Made by a program: the position numbers and the translations under genes | Shown here: one piece after another, positions 49,836 to 62,600 of the stretch | Numbering within the stretch: position 1 is the stretch's first letter | How the letters are laid out: each line of letters opens with the position of its first letter | Assembly (NCBI GenBank): GCA_035582835.1 | Contig: JAYKAV010002441.1 | Span: 515,252 to 579,251, forward strand | Direction: 5' to 3' | Length of the DNA: 64,000 bases | Origin: Phoebastria nigripes | Taxonomy: Eukaryota; Chordata; Aves; Procellariiformes; Diomedeidae | Notes under the pieces: generated by a model | What the model saw: only the letters and a program-made list of their open reading frames with translations | Databases searched by the model: none | What the model was told of the DNA's origin: nothing

Positions 49836-52800
49836 GGACATCAGGGAACGTTATTTCAGTGCCTGTGGAGGTCAGGTGAAGTTTTGCCCAAGCAGAGCTT
49901 ATGCTGGCTACTGTGCCAAGCAGTTTGTATGTAACTGATGGGCTAGTGTCAAATGCCATGTTGCTCAGACACACACCCTCTCCAAAAAATTCATTTATTC
50001 TGGCACGGCAGTAAATAACTATTTTTCTTTTTCTCACTTACTTAATTGGACTCTAGTTACTCTAAGATATGAAAATACTTTTAGAACCTGTCCATTAAGA
50101 TTTGCCAGGAGAGGATGAACCTGCCATTTAAACCTGCAATGCAATACATCCATGCACAGAAACCGAGACAGGCCTCATGGATTTATGCAGAAACAGCAGG
50201 AGGCAAGAGAGATGACAGTCAGGAAATAGGCAGTCCACCTGCTTTAGATACTGCAAATCCGGAAAAGTTCAAATTTTAAAGGAACTGGACTCCTGAATGC
50301 AGGTTGTTTTGCATGTTGTAGCATGGGCAGTTCAAGAACACAAGAATGACATGTATTGCTTTGAACTTCACTATTTTACACTAGTTCCAAATTTTCTCCC
50401 CCTCCCAGACTAAAGTGGGATAACTTTTGCTAGTTTTGGAGATGATTAGTAGGAGTGAAGCCATTAGTCACATGATTAGCTATAAAGAAGGCAGGTTCCC
50501 TCTCTCTTCTACTTCCAAGACGGAGCAGGTGCCTCTAACAACTAGCAAGAGCATGCATGACTCTCCATCTCTACATGACACAGCCAGTGTTGGCCTCACG
50601 TTGGTAACAGCTGAGCACTGGCCTGCAAGACCTTACCTGCAATAGCTGGTGAAAGGATGATTGCTCCTCGTGGGTAAATCTCTGTGTCCCAGAAGCTAGC
50701 ACTTGGGTGGACAGCAGTGGAATAAAACATGGTAGGATATCTGCACAGCACTGGACATCCACCAATTTTTCATTCAGTTCACTGTCATACGCTGCTAGGA
50801 TTTCCAAGATGGAGGTTTTCCTCTTCTGTCTGTCTGTGCCATTCTAAGTGCTTCCCATTTCAAACAGCAAGGGTCCTTCTGGTGGCTCCTAAGAAGAAGA
50901 TTAGAAAAAAACCTGAAACCATCTTTTGCACCTGGACTTGGATGGGAAATAGATATCCGGTTGTGGGCCACATACAGCCATTTCAAATCTCAACACAGCA
51001 ACCATCTCCTTTCCTCCCTAGCAGCCTGTGTGCCTGCACAAACTGTCCTGGTAAAGTGGCATTCTGCTAGTAACATCAGGACTTATACTGCATCACCTCT
51101 TTCACCTCCTCCCTCCACCACACTCTTTTCCCTGGCATGCACTCCTGACATAATGAAATACCTGTCCTGAGGCATTCAGGGGACCTGGAAACCCTTGCAA
51201 ACTACAAGGAACTGAGGAAGACACCAGGAGATACTCTGCATTCAATCACAAAAGAAAAGTTTTGCAAACTTGCCATTTTCAAGCTGTCTGCTAAAAATCA
51301 GCAAGGATCAACCAGACAAGGTATTTCAGAGATTTTCACCGAAGACCAGGAAACAAACACTAGTCTTCTGAAATGCCAGAACTGTGCATGAATACTTCCT
51401 CCTCTAAGAGAATTACTTATTCTGGGAACCACATGGTAAGGCATGAAAAAGTTTTGACAGTTTATTCATCAGTTCTACTAACAAAATAAAACAATGTTTC
51501 ACAAAAAGACAACACTCATTTCTCTTAGAATCTGTTTTTCTTCATTGACTCTCTCAGGTTAAACAAATCCGCTTTATTCCCGCTCACCAGCTACCTGAAA
51601 TTCTGTCAGAACAGTTACAAGTCCAAATATTAAGACACACTGTTCACTATTTAGAAAAGAAAAAAAAAGGGTTAAATTTGTGGCAGGATCTTAGAAATCT
51701 AATAACCAGTAAAACCACATTACAGAGAGGCGTAAGCTAGAGGCAACACACAGCATGTAGCTCAGGGAATGAATAAAAACCCGAACACACAAGTGTGTTT
51801 AGAGCTGTGAAATTTAAAAATGATACAATACGTGTATTTCACACTCAAGCTGTGGCATTCATGTGCTAATGGGAATTACCAGACCTTGATGACAACATCA
51901 GTCGTTCCTAAGAAAAAGAAAGCAAGTTCGTAATTGTTTGATGAGGATTTATTTGACTGTCGACAAATGATTTCCAACAGAAAATGTCATTTCGGGGGAA
52001 AAAAGCCCTGACTTCAGAAGATATTCAAAATGCTTTCATTTCAGTTAGAACTTGTTTTGCACAGTTTGTGAAAACTCAGTTTCAAAATGTATGAAGTACA
52101 AAGAAGGCAAGGACTGGATTGCTTAAAGAAAGAAGGAACCATTTTTTAAAATCAGTTAACACGAGGACACAATGGAAAGAAGGTGGGGCTTCTGGGTGTG
52201 GATTTGCAGAAACTTGGTACTTCTTGGCTGTGGTCACGCAGTAATGTCTTTGGTGTCACTGCTGATTTGGGCAGTCTCTCTCACAGACATTTTTTCTTTT
52301 ATGCTGCTGGATTTCAGGTGGATTAATGTCCCAGTAGCTAGCTCTGTAGTACAGCCTGAAGGAGAAGATGAGTTGTCATTTCTCAAAAATGGTAAACCGT
52401 GTCCTGCTCAGCCGTATGAAGTGAAACTCTACATTTAGTCTAAGAGCCCCTTGGCCTGAGCTATTCCAGGAACCTTCTGTAGATCCTGAAAAGCAACCAG
52501 CCAAGCCTTTGAAGACAGGAGCCCATTTCTTTCTCGATCAAACACGAGATCAGTTTAAGGTGATGAAGCTACACGACCAAGAGAAAGCTAGCGGAAGAAC
52601 TAAATTTACATCTCTCTCTAGGAGTGCTGCTAGAAGCATAAAAGACCAAACAGCTTCCCACTAACCAGCGCTGTTTCCATCCTAATCCATTCCATCCAGA
52701 ATCTTCAGATGAAATTATCAGAAAATTGTTATTTTTTTGCCTTTAGACATGAGAAAAGATACAAATCCACAGTCAGTGAAGCAAAGGTATTCAGTGCAAA

Positions 52801-52954
52801 CCTAGATGTATCAAAAACACTGAAGACCTATTAATTGGGATAGTCATTCAGGTGACTTTGAACTTTCCCCAACTACCTCCAGGGTAGAAGGCAGAGGCAG
52901 ACTCAGCAGAGCCAGACTCAGCCCAGCTAGAGAATAGGAGACCTCTGGCCACCA
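49836..52954. other. Non-coding stretch, no gene recognised
   Basis: Nothing beyond chance frames is visible. The 88-codon frame at 52172-52438 has a hydrophobic segment but no signal-peptide cleavage logic, family likeness or splice context. Confidence 0.5.
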
Positions 52955-53140
52955 TGAAGGTGGTCAAACACCAGAATGGTACCTGGAGAGGCTGTGGAGT
53001 TTTCAGCCTTGCAGATATTTGAACTCAGCTGCCCAAGGCCCAGAGCAACCTGAATCAGATGGCCTTGCTCTGAGAGGGGGATTAGACCAGAGACCTCCAG
53101 AGGTCATCTCCAACCTGAATTGCTCTGTCAATTCTACCTC
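52955..53140 (+). mobile_element. CR1 LINE 3'-end fragment
   Basis: Sense-orientation CR1 3' end, well diverged. It has GGAGAGGCTGTGGAGT, then GCAGATATTTGAACTCAGCT, then CTCTGAGAGGGGGATTAGAC, then GACCTCCAGAGGTCATCTCC, and finishes with an octamer-like CTCTGTCAATTCT. It is truncated at its 5' side, with no coding part. Confidence 0.88.
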
Positions 53141-54029
53141 TTACTGTCAATTAATTCATGGATCCATCAAGCTGCAATAGAGTATAATTCTATCATTGCT
53201 TTTTTACCATAACATTCAGCTTTAAGCACAGGCATTTTGACTTAGCAACATTGAGTGAAACATCAGGATCCTTCAATAAAGGATATAAATAGCTCCCGTA
53301 GGAAGGAAGCTGTTCCTCCTCCCCTGCTGTCTTGTTATACAGAAAGAATCCGTTCTACCAGGAGCCACCTTCAATGGGTCCATAAAATAACAACAATCTT
53401 TTGAAAGATCTCTGCTCAGGTAGATGCTATGCTGGCAGATTTTGTGAGGGAATGGTAATTTTTCCAAACACCTTCAGCTAACAAGCTGCTAGAACAGAAT
53501 CAACATTGCTGAATAATTTAGTGCTGCTAAACTATTCTACCACCCGCATCTATTATTCTCCCACTTCAACAACACTGTTCCTCCACCTGAGTAAGCCAAA
53601 ACCAAACTCCCTACTTACTCTTGTGCAAACAACAGGAGCTTTGGCCTACTCAGTTTTACATATGCCATTAAAATAATTAATATATTTCTTTTCCTGGACC
53701 ATGACATTAGTATGACTAAGCTTGCATTTCTGCGAATAAAATGCTAGGACTACACAACAACAGACAAAGCTGTGTGCTCAATTATTGAGAATACATAATC
53801 TGCTGTCATGGTATTCTGACTCTCCAAAACAGTCCAAAGTAGGCCAAGACATCCATTTGTCTTAAAAACCAGCTTTTACTCATCTTACATGAAAATATTT
53901 TTGGACTGATAGCTAGAACCAGTATAAATCCTGAATCACCAGAATTTGCTGTACGCAAAGTCTTTGATAGTACTTGTACGCCAACTCTCCCTTCTCAGAA
54001 GCATGCTCCTCCCTTAGCCTGGCCTTCAG

Positions 54030-54100
54030 GTCACAGTCCTGCCACGTGTTTGCTGTGTGACCTAGAGGAAGAGTTTGCTTCCATTGCCGTCTCCACCCTC
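54030..54100 (+). repeat. MIR-like ancient SINE fragment
   Basis: CCTGCCACGTGTTTGCTGTG followed by TGACCTAGAGGAAGAG resembles the MIR stretch 'ctgccacttactagctgtgtgaccttgggcaag'. The rest is too diverged to align by eye. Confidence 0.4.
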
Positions 54101-55261
54101 ACTCTCCCAAGACCAGAAGACACATTCCCTGACTTGATGGTTTTGGGGCAGGCTGCTAGCAACTAGCAACCCACCTCTGTTCATCAGCTTTGGTGGTCTG
54201 CCAAAACACAGCCTATTTTGTCATGCAGGATGCAATTTGGATGGTTCAACAGTGTGTTTTGGGAGTGGTTTTGGCAGGACATAGGCATTCCCACTCCTCC
54301 GGTATGGCCTCCCAAAGGAACCTCTCTGCTTCCAATTTTGACTTGGATTCTTTTGTCTTTTTTGACTCGTTAATAGCCCTCGACAAAAGTAATGCGAACC
54401 TTTCGCTATACAGTTAACAGCATCTGAGGAAAAGGAAGTCAGGCTTCACTATAAATTAGTATTTCACAAATGAAAGTCAAGGCCCTCTTTGGAAAAATTA
54501 ATCAATTCACAACTTTTCTCAGCCTGTCAGCCTTTTGCTAATGGTTTTCAAGATCATTCGAGGGCTTTGCAGTCAAATACTTCATTTTCTCTTGATGTTT
54601 CAAAGAATGAAGCAACATGTATGCAGAAAATACCACTGGCATACAAATCAAAAGTCATTGGTTTTAGACAAGTCTCAGGCTCTCTGTCGATACTGACAGA
54701 TGCTGCAGTATCAGTTACATTCTCCAAGTTGTCCTGACAGCACAAGACAGACAGCCAAACAAAACACCAGGACAGGAACCTCCACCTACCTACTGCCTCC
54801 TTTCCTGTTGAAAATGAGATAGGCAGCCCACAAAGGGAAAGCTGCTGTCAAACAGGGTTTGTAGTGACACTGTAATTGCTTTAGATTATGCAATTAAAAA
54901 TCAAGAACACTCACATACTTTGACAGAATTACTTTTTTGGCTGCTGCAAACCAACCATTAATATTTCTACAAACTTCTGGGTAGAGAAAATGGCATTTAG
55001 TAGCTATTTAGGAACATTTCCTAGGGACAGCAAAGTTACCATACAGCATCAGGATCAGTTGTAGGTACAGAAAAATTTTGGATGACAGCGTAAGATCCTA
55101 AGGGCTCCAAACTTTTGCTCAGTCCCGTAGTTTCAAACCTTCAGACTCTGATTCAGTCCCTGCTGACATCCTGAGGAAAATCGCCTTGGGCAATCCCTAG
55201 ATGTATTGTGTTTCACCGAGCCCATCCCTGTGCTGATGAAAGAGCTTTGAGATGGAGAGAA

Positions 55262-55340
55262 TCCAGTCTCCATTCTGTGAATGAGGAAAGACTCTGAGAG
55301 ACTTGTAGATAATTTCTCCAAGAAGCAGGGCAGGAAACAG
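55262..55340 (-). repeat. MIR-like ancient SINE fragment
   Basis: CTCCATTCTGTGAATGAGGA then GACTCTGAGAGACTTG and AATTTCTCCAAGAAGCAGGG follow the order of the MIR reverse complement 'ccattttacagatgaggaaactgaggc...agtgacttgcccaag'. Diverged but in order. Confidence 0.45.
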
Positions 55341-58300
55341 ATACCTGTTCTTGGTTTTCTTACGGCTTCTTCATCAGTCCACAACAGGGCCAAAGAGGAG
55401 TTACGTGTTCAGGGCCTGTCAGTTCCACAAGCACATCTGGCGGGTGAGCCTGGTTTTCTGTTTCATTTCCACCATTAGCAGAAGTTTGGCATTTTGCTGA
55501 GATCAGCAAAGGGATTTCAAGGAAAAGTTTTCTCTTATGCTTCCCAGATGGGAGGACAGTGGTCATGCCTTAAAGCACAGGATTTTACAGAAAAACACCT
55601 ATTTCACATGAAAGAAGCTGTATATAGATACACATATGAAGACAGCAGCTGTGTTAATTTCACCAATGGTAATAATTTCTGCAGGCTCCACCAGAAACAT
55701 ACTGTCTGAGAAGGTAAAAAAAAATTGAAATCTACTTTTACTTCTAGGTGCCTTACTGTATATTTGCTTAAAATGTGTTTGCTTCACAAGAGTTCCTTCA
55801 ATTTATAACTCCAGATGGAAAGGCAATCTTCCCTGCATCGTGGTTCACTGCCCTTTTTTCATTTGCCTATGGTACACAGCTTCTAGCTATTATCTCCCAG
55901 TAGATTGTCTTGCACTGGAGATCAGGTACATTGCCTTGGAAGAAAAGCTGTTTTCTATTAATCAGTTTTTTAATTCTTGCTAATGTTCTATGCTGCTGAC
56001 ATTAACAGAAACATTATTGCCCAGTAACGAGGTATTGGCACATCTCAACTGCACTGTGACATTACTGCTCCTGTTGATTCACTTAGTGCCCTAATCATCA
56101 TCATCTTTCTCTGTAGATAGTAATTTCACATGGAAAGATTTCATTCTTCTTTGACATTAAAATATACTCCCACTTTTCCTAGTCCACACTGGAAGAGTCT
56201 AATTTAGTCAGCCCATTTTTCTTTAGCATGCCTCATTGCAACAAAGTCAGGCTTTGTGAATGGAGAGCTACACTACCACTGCCTTGCAGCTTGCACGGCT
56301 GCTCACACCCACCACAGAGTAAGCAGAGTGAAGCTCTCCTGCCTCATCTGCAGTGGTACAAAAACCACAAAAGCAGAGAGCAATGGCAAATTGCAAACTC
56401 GGTTTCTTAGCAGCAGCTTGTAGCCCTCACCTAACATCGCTTGGTTTTGGCAAAGTTCTTGTAACGCAATCTCAGTTTTGACCTGATGGGAGTGACTGAG
56501 TCCTCCCAGATTTGAGAGAAATACCATGGGCTTCGTGGGGATGGAAATGCAGCGCAGGGCAGGGGCCTGGTTCACTTCACCCTCCCTCCAGAGTAAGGAG
56601 GGAGAGAAATGGCTGGGGCAGGCAGAACAAGTGCTCAGCACACGCGATGCTCAACAGAGGAAGCACCACTGGAGGAAACGCTTGAACTGATCCTCTTCGT
56701 CTCAGCCATGGTGTTCCCAGGACAGGAGACAGATGTTGCCACTGCTTCCTTGCTGTGGTGCAATCCCACCACAGACTGTGCCCTCCAAAGCCCTGGGAGA
56801 TGGTGGCCTAAGATAAAATGTGATAAACTGGACCATTGGATTGAAGGTGTTAAAAGATCACACAGTCAGAAGAGAGGGCTGGACACGCCAATACCATTAA
56901 ACACACCGGCAAGATTTAGCCAGTCTGCCAAGAAATGGGGGAAGCTGGGGCACGTCCTGCAGCTGGGCTCTGCACTGGGCTGGCTACCACGGGTCCCCTT
57001 AGCAATGGTGCCACATATACCACAGCCTGGAAACCCCTGAGCTGTGCTTCTGCAAGTTTCTGACAAAGATCGAGCATGCTGTCTGCAAGATATGCCTGAA
57101 CTACCTCCCAATTTGCTAATTCAGATACCCATGACAACACAGATGCAACAAGAAGACAGCAGCAGAGGTGAATAATCCACATATAAACCAAGCTGCTCGC
57201 CTGGATTTGATATTTCACAGTTATGCTGTTACAAGAAGGTGGCTTAGCCGGCCCTAGACCATTCTGGCCATGCCTGCATGAGCTATACCCACATCCTGAC
57301 TGTAACATAATCCTGTGCTGTATCCACGTATTTTCTGTATTTTGGTGTACTGACACTTACAGAGCTGATTGCAAAGAGCACCAACTAAAAATTCTTGCAG
57401 CTGTGTAAGTTACTCGGAGGACAAATGCTTACTGTCAAGTCTCACACACAGTGGATCTTTGACTGGACACAGTTCAATACTGTGTGAAGGGCACAAAGCA
57501 GCTTGTGAAAGAGAAATTAGTATTTCCTCATAATATCAGGGGTGCCTCACATGAGTGAAAAATGGAACAGAGATAAATATGAAAGGTCAAGAAAAAATCC
57601 CAAACTCTTCACTTTCCAAGCAAAAACCTGACAGGTTCTGAAAAGATAAAAGCCATCTGCCCAGGTCCTGGAAACCTGCATTTTACTCACAGACAAAGAA
57701 ATAAGCAGTTTATTTTAAAATCTGTATTTTTCCCATGTTTAGGCTTCTCCTGGGACCTCACACAGCGTTAAGAAAATCTTTTGCTATTCTGGAGATAACG
57801 TCAGAAATGCGTATATGCTCCAAAATACAAGAACTTTATATTCACTAAACTGAAAGTCACCACCTTAGATAAATCTGCATGTGTGAAAGAAAAAAGTTTC
57901 TCATTTGCATTAAATTACCCATAAAAAGCCCAATATTATAACTCAGTGTAGACCTGCTGAATTTTCAGTGTATCAAAATTAATGATATACTTCAGAGCAA
58001 TTTTGCATGAGCCAGTGACTTTTCTCCTTCGCAGGTATATTTAAACATTCAGATGCACTGGAGAATTACATTATTAAACGTGCTGCAGAGTATATTAAAA
58101 TTGGACTGCTGCTGAAAGTTTGTTTGTTTTGCATAGCAATTCCCTTTCTGACTCTTGCTAATGATCATTGCTATTACTTCAGTCTAAATCACTTAATCAT
58201 CTGGTTGGGGGGAGAGGGGGAAGGAAAAAGAGGGAAGAAATCTCACCAGGCTGAGCAATGCCTTTGGTCAATAGAGAACGGGGACTTTCGCAGAAGTTGG

Positions 58301-58940
58301 CTGTCTCCTCCGGTCGTTGCTCTGAGATGGTACCGCTACCCTCAAGAGGCTGTAAAAGGCCACAGTCCTACTGCTTGCTCTGCCTGTGCCAGCAAGCCAG
58401 CAACCCAGCTGTCACATTGCTAGTGGGAGACGGTCAGAGCATGCACAAAGCGCTGGCGTGCGAAGGTCCCCCATCCAACAGCAGCAGCTCTTGCCCTCAC
58501 CTCCCCATTAGAGGCAGAAGCAGCAAACTCACCGTCCCACAGTCCCATAGACTTCCCTCTCCCAGGTCTCATCTCTTTCACTCCCATGCTTGCAGACATT
58601 TTCCACATTTGCTTTACAAGTGTGCCAAGCTGTACCTCATTAACACCCATGCAGTACGGAGATTTCAGTCCATATTTAAAGACTAAAGGAGAGAAACAGA
58701 TTAAATTACTTGTTAAAAAAAAAAACCAACAACACATGAAACTCACATCAACACAGATGTAGAGGATTTCAAAGGCATTGTTGTATCACTACACTTTTGA
58801 CCACTGACCCACAGATGCATTTCTTCCTGTGGTGACACACTGTTCGGTGCTTACGTTTTAGCTTGTCTGTTAAGTAGCATCAGACTTTGCCTTCACCCAG
58901 GCCTCCTGCTGAAGCACACGCTGCAATGAAGAACAGGCTG

Positions 58941-59640
58941 CCCGACAGCCACCGATGGCCAGCCATGCACCGCTTACAGCGAGAAGGACGTACGGGCTGC
59001 AATGCGCGTCTTCACAGGAACAACACGCCATGTTATCCCTGGACGTGTGGCAGTCTCACAGTGGCTGCGTCAAGATGTTGGGACGTGGCAGGCCCTGGCC
59101 AAGGATTTGTGCCCCTCGAGGCCGTGCACCATAGGAAAGCAGACTGAACCACTGCCACCCAGCTCTGTGGGGACAGGCGGGTCCTGCCGGCACCCTCGGC
59201 ACAGCGGTGACGCAACAAAGCTGTTGCTACCACCAAAGCTACGTTTTACCCTGGACCCTCTGCAGAGCCAGGGTGTTAATCCATTAACCGCAGCCCGAAC
59301 TCACGGTGCACACACAAAACTCCCTCAGCTGTTGGGTGCCCGGGACCCCTCTCGAGGAGAAGTGGGGACGTTTCCAGCTCGCCCACGGCTAATGGCCGCC
59401 TGCCCACAAGATGGCGCCCCCGGGCCGAGGGGCAGGGGTCCGTGGTCGCACCTGTGTGGTTACTTGTCCTTCTAGCATAACCTGTGAAAGAAGGACAAGC
59501 AGGTGTTTGAAAAGATACCACAGCTGTAAAATAGCTGACAGGGACCGTGACAGTGTTACCCCGCCATCGAAGCTGGCTTGTGCGGGAAGCCGTTGGCAAG
59601 CCATGCGGCACGGTGTTTCTGCGTGACTCTTAGATGCTCT
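58941..59640 (+). promoter_or_regulatory. CpG-island-like region, candidate promoter or first exon
   Basis: I count 42 CpG dinucleotides in about 700 bases, while the flanks have very few. It contains AAGATGGCGCC at 59409-59419, one base off the common YY1 motif that often lies just downstream of vertebrate transcription starts and points in the direction of transcription. AAG|GTGGGT at 59720 could serve as a donor. The 157-codon open frame across it (59002-59475) has no recognisable domain and may be a side effect of GC content. It may be the start of a gene or lncRNA whose other exons lie outside the window or are unrecognised. Confidence 0.45.
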
Positions 59641-62600
59641 CTTTTGCCAGGCTCTTTGCCTGCTCAGGTGGGAAACGGCTGCAGCAGCAGGACTGATCGT
59701 TTCCGAGATTACTTGGCCAAGGTGGGTACTTCAGAGTGATCCGCGCTGGAAATGCTGCTCAGCCTGCATTCCCTAAGCTGGGAGGTACCAGTGTGCGCAA
59801 CTTCTAGGAAATGGGGGGGGAAAAGAGATGTTTCTACAAAAATAAAACAGGTTACTCCAGAAATACCAATAAATGTGTAAAATGCTTGAAATTTATTGTG
59901 ATAGGACTGTGTAGAATAATAGTAGCTATTTAAAAGCTACTTCACTGCTACCCCAGCTCTCTTTCTCCTTCTGTGATACAGAATGAGCCATGCTTTTCCA
60001 TGTTCTCCTTGGTGATCAGGCTTTCAGCTAAATATATAGAATTGAGTATACACAGATGGACAACTGTTTGAAGGAGACTGAGGTGATGCAGGGTATCTTT
60101 GTTCTGGCATTGAATAACAGAAAAACAATCTGCCTGGAACAGACCTGCACTGGAGGAGCTGACATCTAAAGAGTACTGAGGCCACATAAACAGATTTTTA
60201 TGGTCTATAAAGTGCTACAGTCACAGACAAGGGGAAGAGCAGGCTCTTCTGCCACTGCAGAAGTAGTATCTTTTCTGTTTCAGAAGGCAACGGTGGTGAG
60301 AAGGATGGAAAAATGAAGAGACAGCTTGGATGCTTTCCCAGGCCTGTGAACTCAGTAAGGTTTGTCCATTGCTAACATGCAATGCTGTCCAATTTCTCGC
60401 CTTTAGAGATGCTGCTTTCTAAAATGGACTGGGAAGGAGCACTGTCCCCCTTCAGCCTGGAAGGACTGTCTCCTTCCTCTCTCTGCTCAGGAGAGATGCT
60501 GGCCTCTGCTACTGGCCAAAGTGCATTAAAACAGCAGCTTCTCTTGAAAAACAAGAATTTTCCTTTTCTCTCATGCTTCCTTCCTCCTAAAAATAACACC
60601 CAGCATGATTTGAGATATTCTTTAAGGCACTTTGTACTCTTGCTCTTTCTTAGAAGACTGAGAATCCTCAGACATGAAATACCAAATAAATCACAAAAAC
60701 AGAGCAATGTGATCAAACGTGGTAGGCCAGATTCTCAAGAAACAGAAATTGATACAACTCTGCTGAAATCCTTGGAACTAAGCCAACTTAAATTAAGTAA
60801 AAGATGAAGGACCTGGGCCATAGGCCAAATACGCTACTTTTTAGTGTTGTGTTTGAAGTGGTGGAATGCAGTATTCAGTGTTGAGAGATGTTGTGTATGT
60901 TTAAAAGATGTCAAATTTCTTTGCACCACTTACATTCCCTTCATCTAACATTTCCCTTTCTATCACATACCCACTTTCTATCAAATATCCATGTGACTTT
61001 TACAGTGGCTTCTCTCAAAGTTTCTCAAACAGGGATACTGGTTAGTGAAACACCATTGGAGGTGCTTTTGAAGAAGCTACCGGAGAAGTATGTTGCCTCG
61101 TGGTTTGGCTCATGAAAGCACATATTCCTCAAGCCTGTCTCCCAGATATTGTTTTGTGGAAATAAGAAATGTGCTGACCTAAGCATATGGACAAGAGCTC
61201 TCCTGCTGCAATGACACGCATTCAGATACGGGATTTCTGGTCACCCATATTAAGATTCCTCAGTCTCCACCGGCTGGAGCTGTACTGTACACCAGATGAC
61301 CATGTGTGATGGAGTTGGCTGTGTATCACATTCTCCATGCAGAAATACTACTTCTGCATTTGCTAAAAAGAAGGGAGCGCTGTTAAGTCTGTTTTCTCCT
61401 CAATTTTATCCAGCTAGAAGACAAACCCCAGACCCAGGACACCACTTCGTGAGCCATTAATAAAGAACAGAAAGTGACAGAACTCTGAAAGGCAGTTTCA
61501 GTTTATGGAAAACCGTAGTGCAACAATGAAATTTAAAATGTACGTACACTTCAGAATGCATTTGGTGCAGTACATGCGAGAAGGTCATAGCTCTAAAGTC
61601 TTCAAGATGTCATGTTTAGGGCAATAAACTCCTCCAGTCCTCCAGCACTGGAACCTGAGAATGCCAGGATGCCACAGGAGTGTCAAAATTGGCAGCAGCT
61701 GCCCATTCAAGACAGGTTGGTATAGGTCTTTCACAACTTTACACCTGAAACTCTGATGTGAGTTCTTGAGGTGTTACCATCTCACCAGCACTTGCTAGAA
61801 GTTGCAGGCATAAAATGCAAGATGTCTCTGTAATAAAAGTCTGATGGACTGTTCCCAGGCTGGGTATTATTAGTCCTTCTCAAGCTACTGCTGACCCACA
61901 GGAATGAACATGAATTGTATTCCTGACAGATACTTTCACCTTCCAGTGGATTAAACAGATTACAGGAGCCAGGTCCTGCATACTAGTGTGGGACATTTTG
62001 GAAAGACAGATGAAGTGAAAACACTGTAGAGAGACCATGATGAAGAATAAACTTACTCCTATACTGATGCAGATCCCTAAGCCTTGTCTGTGCATTTAAA
62101 TGTTCCCTCCTGCTGCTACCTAGGTCCATCAAAAAAGAAGAAAAAAACACTCATTCTAACAAGATTATACTAACAAGGCAGTATGGAGCACCTCACCCCT
62201 CATTCATATGCCAGCCACTACCACCTGTGTGAAGAATGTGCTCCAAACAATCTGGTTAGAGTCTGCTTTTAATTATCTAGTAATTTATTTTGCAATGTAG
62301 CAAGCTGTGTTCTGTTCAACAGCTGATTTTTGCTCTGCAATAATTTGTTTCTATGATAAAAGACCTTCAAGGTCAATAAAGATGGGTAAAAAATGTTAAA
62401 ATGGTTTAGAATATGAATTTAAAAATAAAATGGACGAGTAAACAACGCATTTCTCAGCTTTGTCTTAGTAGTGTGTAGACACAGTTTTTGCCTTGACACT
62501 TGCAGGCTGACAGCGTCTGTGCCATATTTTCCTCTGCAAATAGCAAGAGGGGAGGTTGGAATTAATATTTGTTTAGGTCTTTTTTTAAGCTAGCTTTATA

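Larger units (their letters stand above)
53141..58940. other. Non-coding stretch with ancient repeat scraps
   Basis: MIR-like pieces lie at 54030 and 55262. Frames at 56609-57040 and 56916-57356 (opposite strands) sit in a GC-richer patch and shadow one another. Neither has a domain. A G-rich run at 58203-58235 is simple sequence. Confidence 0.5.

Noticed and set aside
56609..57356. Overlapping 143- and 146-codon frames on opposite strands
   Set aside because: Each is the shadow of the other in a GC-richer patch, and neither resembles a known family.
59002..59475. 157-codon frame across the CpG island
   Set aside because: High GC lowers stop frequency. The protein shows no domain. The island itself is reported as regulatory instead.
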